Positions 33,568-42,600 of a DNA stretch of 64,000 nucleotides are shown in pieces (the first letter of the stretch is position 1; every line of letters starts with the position of its first letter). Under the pieces are notes generated by a model, which saw nothing but the letters and a program-made list of their open reading frames with translations, ran no database searches and was not told where the DNA came from. The position numbers and the translations under genes are program-made. Location: positions 1 through 64,000 of the forward strand of contig CANNAN010000009.1 in NCBI GenBank assembly GCA_947502635.1, given 5' to 3'. Source of the DNA: an uncultured Flavobacteriaceae bacterium. GTDB taxonomy: Bacteria; Bacteroidota; Bacteroidia; Flavobacteriales; Flavobacteriaceae.

Positions 33568-36500
33568 TCATTTCTTAACAGTTACCCATTTCCCTTTGGT
33601 TCTTACTAAATACTCATTATCATACATCGCTTCTGCTTGAACACCTGGCAAATAATAAGTACCTAAATACGATGCGTTTAGCATGACATTAAATGTTTTG
33701 GTGCTCTGTCTTCCTTTACGTTGTAAATCGAAATAGAAATTAACACGATCATCTCTAATGTCTGTAAACCTAGCTTGACTGGTCGTTGTATTTCCAAAAT
33801 CTGTAAAACGGGTGTTTACAATTTCCCAACCTGAAGGAAATATTTGCGTTAATGCCACATCATTAACAGCTTCGTTTTTAAGATTACTAACTTTTACAGT
33901 AGCTACAAAATCCTGTCCTTGTGTTAATTCGGGGACATTAATAGTATTTCCTCTTAAATCTTTATATTGTATTGAAACACTCAATCCGCGTTGTTCTGCT
34001 AGTTCTTGACCTAATGGTAGTTTTCCAGAATTTAAAACACGGACATAAACAATATTATCTTTGTTATTAGTAAAAGATAATGCATTTTCTCCTTCGGCAA
34101 TCTTTAATTCGCGTTGCGCAATCGCACTTTTAGAATTTATGGTTTCTGTTTTTCCATTTACGGTATAGTTTACATTAAGCGCTTTTCCGCCATTAGCGTT
34201 TACCATTTTTGCAATAGCCAATAAACTATAAGCTGTTGTTTGGGTACTCATCCAGCGGTTACTCGATAAGTCTTTAGCAATATATTGAGATAATTCACGC
34301 CTTTTCGAATCTTTAGTAAGCACCATAGTTTCTAATGCCATAGCACGATTTCTATCTACCGAACCATAAGTATAATAATTGTATCGAATGGGTTTAAAAT
34401 TAATATTTGCTGATTTAGAAATAGATTCACTGGCCTCTTTTTGACCCGCTAATGCATACGCTGCTGCTAATCGCCATTTCGCTTCGTTCGATATTTCGCT
34501 AAATTCACGCAATCTATTCATGGCTGCTAAATCTGCTTGCCCTGCTAAAGCTAAGGTATACAATCTATAAGCCTGTGCTAAGTCGGAATTATACGACCTA
34601 TAACTTGGTCTCCAATCTCTTGCTGCTTGTTGTTGGTATTTAATCCAATTGTTCTTAAATGTAAGAGGTAAAACAAAACCTTTCTTTTCGGCTTCTAGCA
34701 TAAAATGACCCGCATAACTAGTACCCCAATCGTTGGCGTTATTTTCACCCATCCAATAGCTTAAACCACCATTTGGTCTTTGAAAATGGCCTAAACGTTT
34801 GATGCCGTTCTCAATATTATTCTTAATATTTTGCTTTTTATCGTGTGTTAAATCGAAAATATCATTTAAAAACAACTGCGGAAATACACTTGAGGTTGTT
34901 TGCTCTACACATCCATGTGGGTACTGAATTAAGTATTGCAATCTACGTGAAAAATCCATTGGAGGCATAGTAGAAAATTCCAAAGTAGCTGAATTTGTTC
35001 CATAAACTCCAAATGTTGAAAATGCTATAGACTCTGATGCATTTGCTTCTAAGATCTGATCTATTGGTTTCGATGTAATAGGGTTTGGGTTTATAACATC
35101 CAATTCTACTTTATAAGTTGATTTTTCACCATTCCCAGAGGCAATCACCTCGACAGTATTAAATCCTTTTGCTTTACTAACATCCAGTTCGAAATATGTC
35201 ATTCGTTCATCTGGATTCGCAAAGGTGAGTGTTTTTGATGTATCACCAACTATGGAAATCCCATTGCTAAGTTTCAAGCTAATGTTTACGTGCTTCACTT
35301 TGGGTTCCATAGCAAAAACAGTTACTGGAAGTGTTACTTTTTCTCCTGGGCTTAATTTCCGCGGAAGCGATGCTAACACCATTAAAGGCTTTTTAACTTC
35401 AACCGATTTGCTTGTACTTCCATAGGCTTCTGTCGTATTATTTCCTGCAACGACCATCGTTCTTACCGCGCCAATATAATTTGGTAGTTTTATTTTATGT
35501 GTTTTACGACCACCAGCTTCTATAGTAAAAGGGCCTAGATAAGTAACTACGGGCTTAAAACGATTTGCTTTTTTATTTTTTCCACCAGCACCGTCTGCAC
35601 TTCCATCACCACCTATAGCAAATACTTGATCTATACTGCCTGAATATGCACCAATAACATCATCAAAAACATCCCAGGTTTTTACACCTAAAGCTTCACG
35701 TGCGTAAAAAGAACTCCATGCATTTGGGGTTTTAAAACGTGTTAGATTTAACAAGCCCTCTTCTACCATAGCAATAGTGTAAGTCATCGCTTTTTTGTTT
35801 TTTTCTGAAACGGTGACTTCAAATTCTTGCTCGGGACGCAAGGTATTAGGCATTTTTAATTCGGGTTCTAATTTCGTATTTGGGTCTTCAACTAACATAG
35901 GGATGACTCCAAATAAGCGAATTGGTAAATCGTTAGCAGAAATAGCATGTGGTTGCAATAGTGAAATATTGATAAATACATTAGGTGCCATTTCGGAGGT
36001 AACAGGAATATCAACTACGGTTTCTCCTGGTTTTGTTTTTACCCATTTATAATCTAATACTTCTGTGCCGTTTTCAATACTGACTAATGCACGACCTTCG
36101 CTACCCGATTGAAAAGTTACTTTAGCAGTTTCTCCTACGTTATATTTTTCCTTGTCTGCCGAGAAAACAAGCATTTTCGCAGCTCCTTTATCACTGGAAG
36201 ATGAGTTTTGCCACCAATTTTTATAAAAATAAGCTGTTCTTCCTGTAGCATGACCACTTACAGGGTCTGTAATTCTTATAAGGTAACGACCGCGTTCCCC
36301 ATCTGGAATTTTTAAGTTTAGTGTTGCTTTTCCATTAGCATCGGTATTTATTTTAGAGTTTAAATAAGGCCTGTGATAGCTACTGGAAACATAACTAGAT
36401 AAATTATCGTAAGACGAATTCCACCACCAACGCCATTCAATTTTATAGACTTTAACCTCTAAGTTATTTCGTTTTATAGGGTTTCCTTTTGGATCTACTA

Positions 36501-39141
36501 CAACCACATCAAAGCTTTGGTTTTCATCTGTAAAATAAGACCCATAAGCATTTCCTTTTGGTGAACGTAAACCAACAAAAGACTCGTAAGGCGCATATTG
36601 TTTTGTGAAGGCATCTAAGGAGAAATCACCTCCGTTTTCAAACGCACGTACTAAAAATTGAACCTTTAACATACCAGGTGCATTTTTACCAATAGCAATT
36701 TTATTAGTGATTTTAGCAATTCCTTCTTCGTTTACCTTCCCTTCAAAAACATTAATTTCTTCGGTATTAAATTGGCGTGCAGGATCGTTAAATGTATATT
36801 TTTTATAATTCTTAAAACCAGAGTATGAGGTACTAAATTTTGCTTTCACTTCAGTTTTTAAGTTTTTCCCTGGAGCACCATGAAGCCACTTTATTTCTAA
36901 ATCTCCTTTTAAAGGTTCTGTCCCTGTAAGAATATCATTTTCAAAATCAACTTTAATTTTTAATCGGTTTGGTTTTACAGTTTCAATTTTTAAACCTTTA
37001 TGAAATGTCGCGCCACCAACAGAAACTTTGGCATTGTAATTTCCTGTTTTATCTTCTGTAGCTGTTGGAACTGTGAATTTGAAAAAATTATTAATATTAT
37101 CTCTACTCACTTTTTTATAAACTAATTTTCCATTAGGATCTGTAACCTCTAGTTTTACAGGATGCTGCTTAGGAAGACTATTCGCTATGTCATTTAACAT
37201 AAATGTTAAGTGTAACGTATCTCCTGGCCGCCAAACACCTCGTTCTCCATAAATATATCCTTTAAGTCCTCGTTGTAATTTATTCCCAGAAACATCAAAC
37301 TTACTTAGTGATAATGAATTACCATCATGAAGTTTCACATAACTCACATTGTTCCCTTTAGAAATAATAGCAAAAGAGGCATGCTTTTCGGCATCAATAA
37401 TAGCTAAACCTTCTTTATCCGTCGTTGTTTCTTCTAATTTTTGTTGTTGAAAGTTATAAAGTGATACTGTTGCATTAGCCTCAGGATTGGTGTTTAAAAT
37501 ATTAGTAACTGCAAAATAATAGGAGTTATTAGCACCTTGTTTTGCAATCACCCCCAAGTTTGAAGCAATTAAATTTTGAGACGCTATACGCTCTTCATTA
37601 TAATAGGCTTCATGGCAAGGATTTTCTTGTTCGCGCCAGTTATATGAATAGTTTCGGTATCTGTAATTTAAATTATTCCAATAAGCTTCTTCTCTTATCT
37701 CTTCATCTTCAATGTCATTATCATTGTACTCCTCTTCATAGTATTCATCTTCGTAATAATCCCCTTCATCATCTTCAATATTATCTACCTTAACCACAGC
37801 ATCACAATCATACAATGAATAACTTTTGTTAAAGCTAACTTCTACACGATAAATAGCACCTGGATCTGCTTTAAAAAACTTTGACAAATCAATACTGTAT
37901 GCTTTCCATTTTCCTGTGTTTTCAGCCTCAGATACTAAAGGAATTGTTTGTTTTGCAATACGCCGTCCTACTTTCTTAATTTCATAACTGTTATTACTAT
38001 TTATGTTATTATCTTGTAAAAACTGAAGAATATTATCTTCAAAAATTTTAATAACTCTAACATCTACAGCACTCAGGTTTACGGCTTCGAAATTGAATTT
38101 TAATTGCTCCGAATTTGGCAAAATAGTACCATTCCCAATTAAACGTACTTGTGGTTTTAGTTCTTCAAAAGCAATAATTTCAGAAAAAGGTCTTTTTAAT
38201 TTTATACCATCAGTGTTTTTAATACCCTGAAATACATCAACTTGAATATTACCTACCAATTTAGTATCTGGGTACACTTTTAATACGTTACCATCGACTA
38301 TATATTTTGGTTTTTTTACATTTTGAAGTGTTACTAAACCTTCAAAATTTTGTTGTTTTTTTAAGGGATCTGAAAAATTGATTAATAAATGTTGTTCGGG
38401 CGATTGAATAACACCAGTTTTTGTAATTGTAAAATTATTTATTCCTGGAATAATCACTTTGTTTTCTCCTTCATTCTCAGCATTGATGGATTTCCCGTTC
38501 CATGAAACAAGAATATCACTATCGTCTGTTAAACGATTAATACTGTCTATTTTAAAATCAAAAAACTTACTTTTCTCATTAGCTTCATTAAATACAATAT
38601 TTAAGTTGTTTCCATTTTGAGAAGCTTTAACTAATTGTTTAGCATTATCTAAAGAAATAATGTCTGCCGATTTAATAACACCTTCTAAATACTGCCATTT
38701 CTTACTATAAGATTGAAGATTATTAGTGACAATATTAAAACTAGGAGTAATGGTTTTAAATTGAAAAGTATAGGCATCAAAATCTTTAGGAATATCTTTA
38801 TAAATCTTATCAAGTTTAACTGTAACAGAATATTCGGTGTCTGGCTGAAGTGGCTCATCTGGAGTAAACAATAAGGCATGTTTATTTGCTACCATTAATT
38901 TACCTTGCACATGTGGACTTATAGAAATTATAGGATCTGTAATTTCCTGGCCCATTTCCCAACCTTCAACATCTTCGGTTAAATTTATTTCGATTGGACT
39001 CATTACTGAGGTTAAACCAGATGATGTGTAACTTATATAATCTTTGAATTTAAAAAGGTTATCTGTTTCAACAACTTTCTTTTTACAGGATACCGCTAAT
39101 GCGATAAGCACTGCAATAGCAAATAGTTTTTTTGATAGCAT
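33568..39141 (-). CDS. Bacterial alpha-2-macroglobulin family lipoprotein with thioester motif
   Basis: This 1857-residue envelope protein starts with a lipoprotein signal (IAVLIALAVSCKKK). It shows macroglobulin-type beta domains including GYIYGERGVWRPGDTLHLTF and the bait/MG region around DKEKYNVGETAKVTF. The thioester motif GCVEQ is present (Cys1411-Gln1414), inside a helical domain with RPNGGLSYWMGENN. Such proteins trap attacking proteases near the cell wall and often work with PBP1C. Oddly, residues ~453-485 are an insertion rich in Asp, Glu and Tyr. The gene is monocistronic; the usual pbpC partner lies 15 kb downstream. Confidence 0.9.
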   Translation of the reverse strand: MLSKKLFAIAVLIALAVSCKKKVVETDNLFKFKDYISYTSSGLTSVMSPIEINLTEDVEGWEMGQEITDPIISISPHVQGKLMVANKHALLFTPDEPLQPDTEYSVTVKLDKIYKDIPKDFDAYTFQFKTITPSFNIVTNNLQSYSKKWQYLEGVIKSADIISLDNAKQLVKASQNGNNLNIVFNEANEKSKFFDFKIDSINRLTDDSDILVSWNGKSINAENEGENKVIIPGINNFTITKTGVIQSPEQHLLINFSDPLKKQQNFEGLVTLQNVKKPKYIVDGNVLKVYPDTKLVGNIQVDVFQGIKNTDGIKLKRPFSEIIAFEELKPQVRLIGNGTILPNSEQLKFNFEAVNLSAVDVRVIKIFEDNILQFLQDNNINSNNSYEIKKVGRRIAKQTIPLVSEAENTGKWKAYSIDLSKFFKADPGAIYRVEVSFNKSYSLYDCDAVVKVDNIEDDEGDYYEDEYYEEEYNDNDIEDEEIREEAYWNNLNYRYRNYSYNWREQENPCHEAYYNEERIASQNLIASNLGVIAKQGANNSYYFAVTNILNTNPEANATVSLYNFQQQKLEETTTDKEGLAIIDAEKHASFAIISKGNNVSYVKLHDGNSLSLSKFDVSGNKLQRGLKGYIYGERGVWRPGDTLHLTFMLNDIANSLPKQHPVKLEVTDPNGKLVYKKVSRDNINNFFKFTVPTATEDKTGNYNAKVSVGGATFHKGLKIETVKPNRLKIKVDFENDILTGTEPLKGDLEIKWLHGAPGKNLKTEVKAKFSTSYSGFKNYKKYTFNDPARQFNTEEINVFEGKVNEEGIAKITNKIAIGKNAPGMLKVQFLVRAFENGGDFSLDAFTKQYAPYESFVGLRSPKGNAYGSYFTDENQSFDVVVVDPKGNPIKRNNLEVKVYKIEWRWWWNSSYDNLSSYVSSSYHRPYLNSKINTDANGKATLNLKIPDGERGRYLIRITDPVSGHATGRTAYFYKNWWQNSSSSDKGAAKMLVFSADKEKYNVGETAKVTFQSGSEGRALVSIENGTEVLDYKWVKTKPGETVVDIPVTSEMAPNVFINISLLQPHAISANDLPIRLFGVIPMLVEDPNTKLEPELKMPNTLRPEQEFEVTVSEKNKKAMTYTIAMVEEGLLNLTRFKTPNAWSSFYAREALGVKTWDVFDDVIGAYSGSIDQVFAIGGDGSADGAGGKNKKANRFKPVVTYLGPFTIEAGGRKTHKIKLPNYIGAVRTMVVAGNNTTEAYGSTSKSVEVKKPLMVLASLPRKLSPGEKVTLPVTVFAMEPKVKHVNISLKLSNGISIVGDTSKTLTFANPDERMTYFELDVSKAKGFNTVEVIASGNGEKSTYKVELDVINPNPITSKPIDQILEANASESIAFSTFGVYGTNSATLEFSTMPPMDFSRRLQYLIQYPHGCVEQTTSSVFPQLFLNDIFDLTHDKKQNIKNNIENGIKRLGHFQRPNGGLSYWMGENNANDWGTSYAGHFMLEAEKKGFVLPLTFKNNWIKYQQQAARDWRPSYRSYNSDLAQAYRLYTLALAGQADLAAMNRLREFSEISNEAKWRLAAAYALAGQKEASESISKSANINFKPIRYNYYTYGSVDRNRAMALETMVLTKDSKRRELSQYIAKDLSSNRWMSTQTTAYSLLAIAKMVNANGGKALNVNYTVNGKTETINSKSAIAQRELKIAEGENALSFTNNKDNIVYVRVLNSGKLPLGQELAEQRGLSVSIQYKDLRGNTINVPELTQGQDFVATVKVSNLKNEAVNDVALTQIFPSGWEIVNTRFTDFGNTTTSQARFTDIRDDRVNFYFDLQRKGRQSTKTFNVMLNASYLGTYYLPGVQAEAMYDNEYLVRTKGKWVTVKK

Positions 39142-39256
39142 AAGATGATAATTTTAAATGAAAATAAACTTAAAAAAAGAAGTGTAGGCAGTTTCTTGTT
39201 AAACTAATTACGTTCAAATTTTATTCTTTAGATTATAGGTTATTGTTAAATTGTTC

Positions 39257-40324
39257 TTAAAAGGTTTCGTCTTTATAAATACTTATTGATAATTCTCCTT
39301 TGTCATTCATAGCGGCTCTGTACATCCCTGCCGTGTTAAATTCTGCAACCATATTGCCGTTTTTATCAACTGCGACAACCCCCCCAGTTCCTCCTAGATT
39401 TGACAGCTTATTTTGTATGACTTCTTTAGCCGCTTCTTGGAGCGATAAATTTTTATATGCCATAAGGGCCGAAATATCGTAAGCTACCATAGCACGAATA
39501 AAATACTCGCCCCAACCTGTACTGGATATGGCACAGGTATTATTATTGGCATACGTACCAGCTCCAATAATGGGAGAATCTCCAATACGCCCCCAGCGCT
39601 TATTGCTCATACCTCCTGTAGAAGTACCCGCAGCTAAATCTCCATTTCTGTCAAGGGCTGCACATCCTACAGTTCCGAATTTAGAGTTTTTAATGGTTTC
39701 ATCATAGAAGTTGGCGGTTTTATCGTCGTGATCTAATTCAAGTTTTTCAGATTCTTTTATTTTTTCGAGTGATTTATGTCGACTTTCAGTATAAAAATAA
39801 TCAGGTTCTACAATTTGTAAACCTTGTTCTTTTGCAAATGTATTTGCGCCATTTCCAGATAACATGACATGGGGCGAATTGTCCATGATTGTTCTGGCAA
39901 GATTTATGGGGTTTCTCACAATAGTGGTTCCTGCTGATGCTCCTGCATTTAATGTTTTTCCGTCCATAATAGAAGCATCATGTTCGTTGGTCCCTGCGTT
40001 TGTAAAAACAGCTCCTTTTCCTGCATTAAATAAAGGAGAATCTTCCATAACATTAATTGTTCTTTGTACAGCATCTAAGCTGGATCCACCACTTTTTAAA
40101 ATGTTGTATCCAATTTTAATAGCTTCTTCTAATTTGGCTCTATAAGCGGCCTCCTTTTCAGGAGACATATTCTCTCTTAAAATTGTTCCTGCCCCTCCAT
40201 GGATTATTATTGAAAATTCTTGCTTTGCCTGACTTTGTTTTACATTATCTATTGCTAGCTTAGATTCCTTTTTACAGGAGCTAAATATTAATAAAACGAC
40301 AGTTAAATAAATACATTTTTTCAT
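39257..40324 (-). CDS. Isoaspartyl peptidase / L-asparaginase (Ntn hydrolase), lipoprotein
   Basis: This 355-residue plant-type asparaginase has a lipoprotein signal ending at FSSCKKES. The family opening IIIHGGAGTI and the autoprocessing site FGTVGCAALD are present; the new N-terminal nucleophile after self-cleavage would be Thr218. Downstream GTSTGGMSNKRWGRIGDSPIIGAGTYA and TGWGE line the substrate pocket. It should hydrolyse beta-aspartyl dipeptides and asparagine outside the inner membrane. It lies 115 bases upstream of the A2M gene on the same strand, so co-transcription is possible. Confidence 0.9.
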   Translation of the reverse strand: MKKCIYLTVVLLIFSSCKKESKLAIDNVKQSQAKQEFSIIIHGGAGTILRENMSPEKEAAYRAKLEEAIKIGYNILKSGGSSLDAVQRTINVMEDSPLFNAGKGAVFTNAGTNEHDASIMDGKTLNAGASAGTTIVRNPINLARTIMDNSPHVMLSGNGANTFAKEQGLQIVEPDYFYTESRHKSLEKIKESEKLELDHDDKTANFYDETIKNSKFGTVGCAALDRNGDLAAGTSTGGMSNKRWGRIGDSPIIGAGTYANNNTCAISSTGWGEYFIRAMVAYDISALMAYKNLSLQEAAKEVIQNKLSNLGGTGGVVAVDKNGNMVAEFNTAGMYRAAMNDKGELSISIYKDETF

Positions 40325-40472
40325 GATTTAGGACTAATGTTATTAAGAGCAATAAAGTTAATTGTTTTATTATGAACTTAATCTTAACTTTTTACGATTT
40401 ATTGAAAAATTATCATTTTATTCTCATATTTTTATTAGATGTGATCACCTATTTGATTCATCATATGGTCTT

Positions 40473-41366
40473 CTAAGTATTTTGAACAATAAAGATAGTC
40501 TTTTCAAACTCTTTATTTTTCAAATCTTCTTTGTGTATACACAGGTAGAGATGTGCTCCGTTGTCACTAAAACCATATCCTTTACGGTTTTTCATTTCAA
40601 AAGAGAAGAGGTTAACATAGCTTTTCGATTCTTTATAATTATCTCCACAATACATTTCACTCCACGTTTCCGCAACAGTGTGCTGTACGGAAAATGGGAC
40701 GCCCAGCATTAAATTATGACTGAACAAAGTGTGAAAATCATCTTTAGAAGCTGGGGGCGTAAAGCCAACACTTTTAGCCATTTCTATTCGCATTGTGGCG
40801 CTATAGGCTTCATCAAACATAGTGTTTGCAACTTCATCGATACCATCTGCATCGTCTTCCGATAGTTCGTCAGATATGTAATTAAATGGGTAACGCGGAA
40901 GCTGAAAACTACTCTTGTAAGTTATGTCTCTAGGCGCCAATTGCTGTTCTGAAGGAACACCTTCTGGGATGTCTGCGAAAGAGAGGCTATCTGTATCAGG
41001 AAAATAATACACCTTAAAAGCATCTGGTATCTCATGTTCCCACATAATATCATTGGTTACCGAGGCAAAACATAAGAGTATGCCACGATCTGGTAACACA
41101 TTATCAACATCGAAGGGTTTTATCTGTTCAAAATTAAGTTGAAAGAAAAACGCCAGAGGTGCGTTTTCCGATCTGGATTGTAAAGGCCAACTAAAGTTCT
41201 CAGGTACTGCTGGCACCCCTCCAAACCTTGAACCCAACAGATCTGGTTTAGATTCGTTTTCGTCTACCGAAAAAAGGATGTTTGGGATAATCGATTTTAT
41301 CACGTCTTCCACATTATCCCATTCATACTTTTTGATTTCTTCAATAATTCTCTTTTTGCTATCCAT
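40473..41366 (-). CDS. DUF1963 (YwqG-like) family protein
   Basis: This 297-residue protein matches the DUF1963 pattern: GSRFGGVPAVPENFSWP near residue 47, then PLAFFFQLNFEQIKPFD, GILLCFASV, and the C-terminal GYGFSDNGAHLYLCIHKEDL. No signal peptide is visible, so it is probably cytosolic. The family occurs in many bacteria, often with immunity or unknown roles, and no activity can be given. It stands alone. Confidence 0.8.
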   Translation of the reverse strand: MDSKKRIIEEIKKYEWDNVEDVIKSIIPNILFSVDENESKPDLLGSRFGGVPAVPENFSWPLQSRSENAPLAFFFQLNFEQIKPFDVDNVLPDRGILLCFASVTNDIMWEHEIPDAFKVYYFPDTDSLSFADIPEGVPSEQQLAPRDITYKSSFQLPRYPFNYISDELSEDDADGIDEVANTMFDEAYSATMRIEMAKSVGFTPPASKDDFHTLFSHNLMLGVPFSVQHTVAETWSEMYCGDNYKESKSYVNLFSFEMKNRKGYGFSDNGAHLYLCIHKEDLKNKEFEKTIFIVQNT

Positions 41367-41768
41367 TATATTTCTAAATAAAGTTTACATTAAAACGAAT
41401 TTATTAATCTATACTATGATTTTATTTATCTCGTTTTTCAATTTTAGTAAACAAAAATAAATACATCGTTTTATTTTTATACCCCTGTATTCAGTGAAAT
41501 ATACCCTTCATAACGACACCTTAATGTACCCAAAAGACTTCGTACAGAAATATTCTTAAACAAATTACAATGCAATAGCTAATATAATAATGCCATTGGT
41601 TTTAGTACAGACGAAGCTCTTTAGAAAGTGTTTTAGATATTGAAAAAGAAGAACAGATATCCACTTTAGATTTTTGTTATATGTTAAATGCGTCATAACA
41701 TTTAAAGTAGTATATAAACCATAAAGTTAAATAGAACGTATATTTGAATACCCCAAATCATATTATTC
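41367..41768. other. Intergenic region, 402 bp
   Basis: No intact gene was found. At about 41611-41699 a short rightward frame reads as a plausible protein fragment (SSLESVLDIEKEEQISTLDF...) ending in TAA, which could be the remnant of a decayed gene. A -7 box TATATTTG (41739-41746), a full match to TAnnTTTG, lies 22 bases before the CAP-protein ATG. Confidence 0.45.
41739..41746 (+). promoter_or_regulatory. -7 promoter box of the CAP-domain gene
   Basis: TATATTTG matches the Bacteroidota -7 consensus TAnnTTTG exactly and lies 22 bases before the ATG at 41769. A TTG -33 element is not clear at the expected distance. Confidence 0.4.
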
Positions 41769-42254
41769 ATGAAAAGCTTTTTATTAAAAACAGGACTTAC
41801 ATTAACATTTTTAATCATACTAACCTGCAATACAGGATGTTCAAAAGACGATTCGGCTGTCGATCCCGAAAAAGAAATAACTATTGATATAGCTGATGAT
41901 ATACTAAGACTAGTAAATGAACACAGATCTAGTATTGGAAAACAAATTTTAGAGACTAGTACTTTAGCTGAAAACTTAGCTGAAGAGCACAATATTTTCA
42001 TGATTAGTCAAGGAGGCATTGGACATGAGAACTTTGATTCTCGAGCAAAACGACTATTTGATGAAGAGAATGCTAGAAGCGTAGGTGAAAATGTAGCATT
42101 TAAACAAGTTTCAGCTCAGCAAGTTATGACAGCTTGGTTAAATAGTAGTGACCATCGTGAAAATATTGAAGGAAACTTTTCGCACATTGGTGTTAGTATT
42201 GTTAAAAGTGAATCAGGAATTTATTATTTCACCCAACTTTTCTTTAAGAAATAA
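41769..42254 (+). CDS. CAP-domain (SCP-like, YkwD-type) lipoprotein
   Basis: This 161-residue protein has a signal ending in ILTCNTGCSK, so it is probably a lipoprotein. The CAP domain fills the rest: LVNEHRSSIGKQIL, LAENLAEEHNIFM, IGHENFDSRAKRLF, GENVAF and WLNSSDHRENIEGNFSHIGV. The conserved His and Glu residues of the CAP cavity are visible. The molecular role of bacterial CAP proteins is mostly unknown. Spelled alone with its own -7 box, it is probably monocistronic. Confidence 0.87.
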   Translation: MKSFLLKTGLTLTFLIILTCNTGCSKDDSAVDPEKEITIDIADDILRLVNEHRSSIGKQILETSTLAENLAEEHNIFMISQGGIGHENFDSRAKRLFDEENARSVGENVAFKQVSAQQVMTAWLNSSDHRENIEGNFSHIGVSIVKSESGIYYFTQLFFKK

Positions 42255-42600
42255 ACAGCTATACCATATAAATTTATGCCCCTTTTTTTCTTTACATTAC
42301 TTACTACACAGTTAAGTTTTATTAAAAAAGAAAAAATGAGGGCTTTTTTATTTCTATAACTTCATAAAAAAAGCATCATTTTCTTCTACGGTAAACTCAA
42401 ATAACGAACTCATTTTTGCTTTAATCTAAAAAGTTCAAATGATGATTTCAATAGCCATTGTTATTTTACAATACCTATATATTTTAGGGTTTTATCTAAT
42501 TTTAACTATTCTTGAAATTTTTATAATAAAAATTGAGTTTTATACTAAACTTTATAAGTATCTTGCAAAAAATTAAATAATTCGCAAAAAATCAATATAT
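42255..42600. other. Intergenic region, 346 bp, promoter of the aldehyde dehydrogenase gene
   Basis: No intact gene was found. A TTG at 42533-42535 and TATCTTGC at 42559-42566, 23 bases apart, are a weak candidate promoter for the dehydrogenase gene, whose ATG is at 42601. On the minus strand near 42360-42413 a 16-codon frame (MSSLFEFTVEENDAFL) resembles a gene end, but nothing supports expression. Confidence 0.4.

Noticed and set aside
33568-39141. Possible fusion or frameshift because of the size of the A2M frame
   Set aside because: The frame is continuous, the domain order is normal for bacterial A2M and 1857 residues is within the family range.
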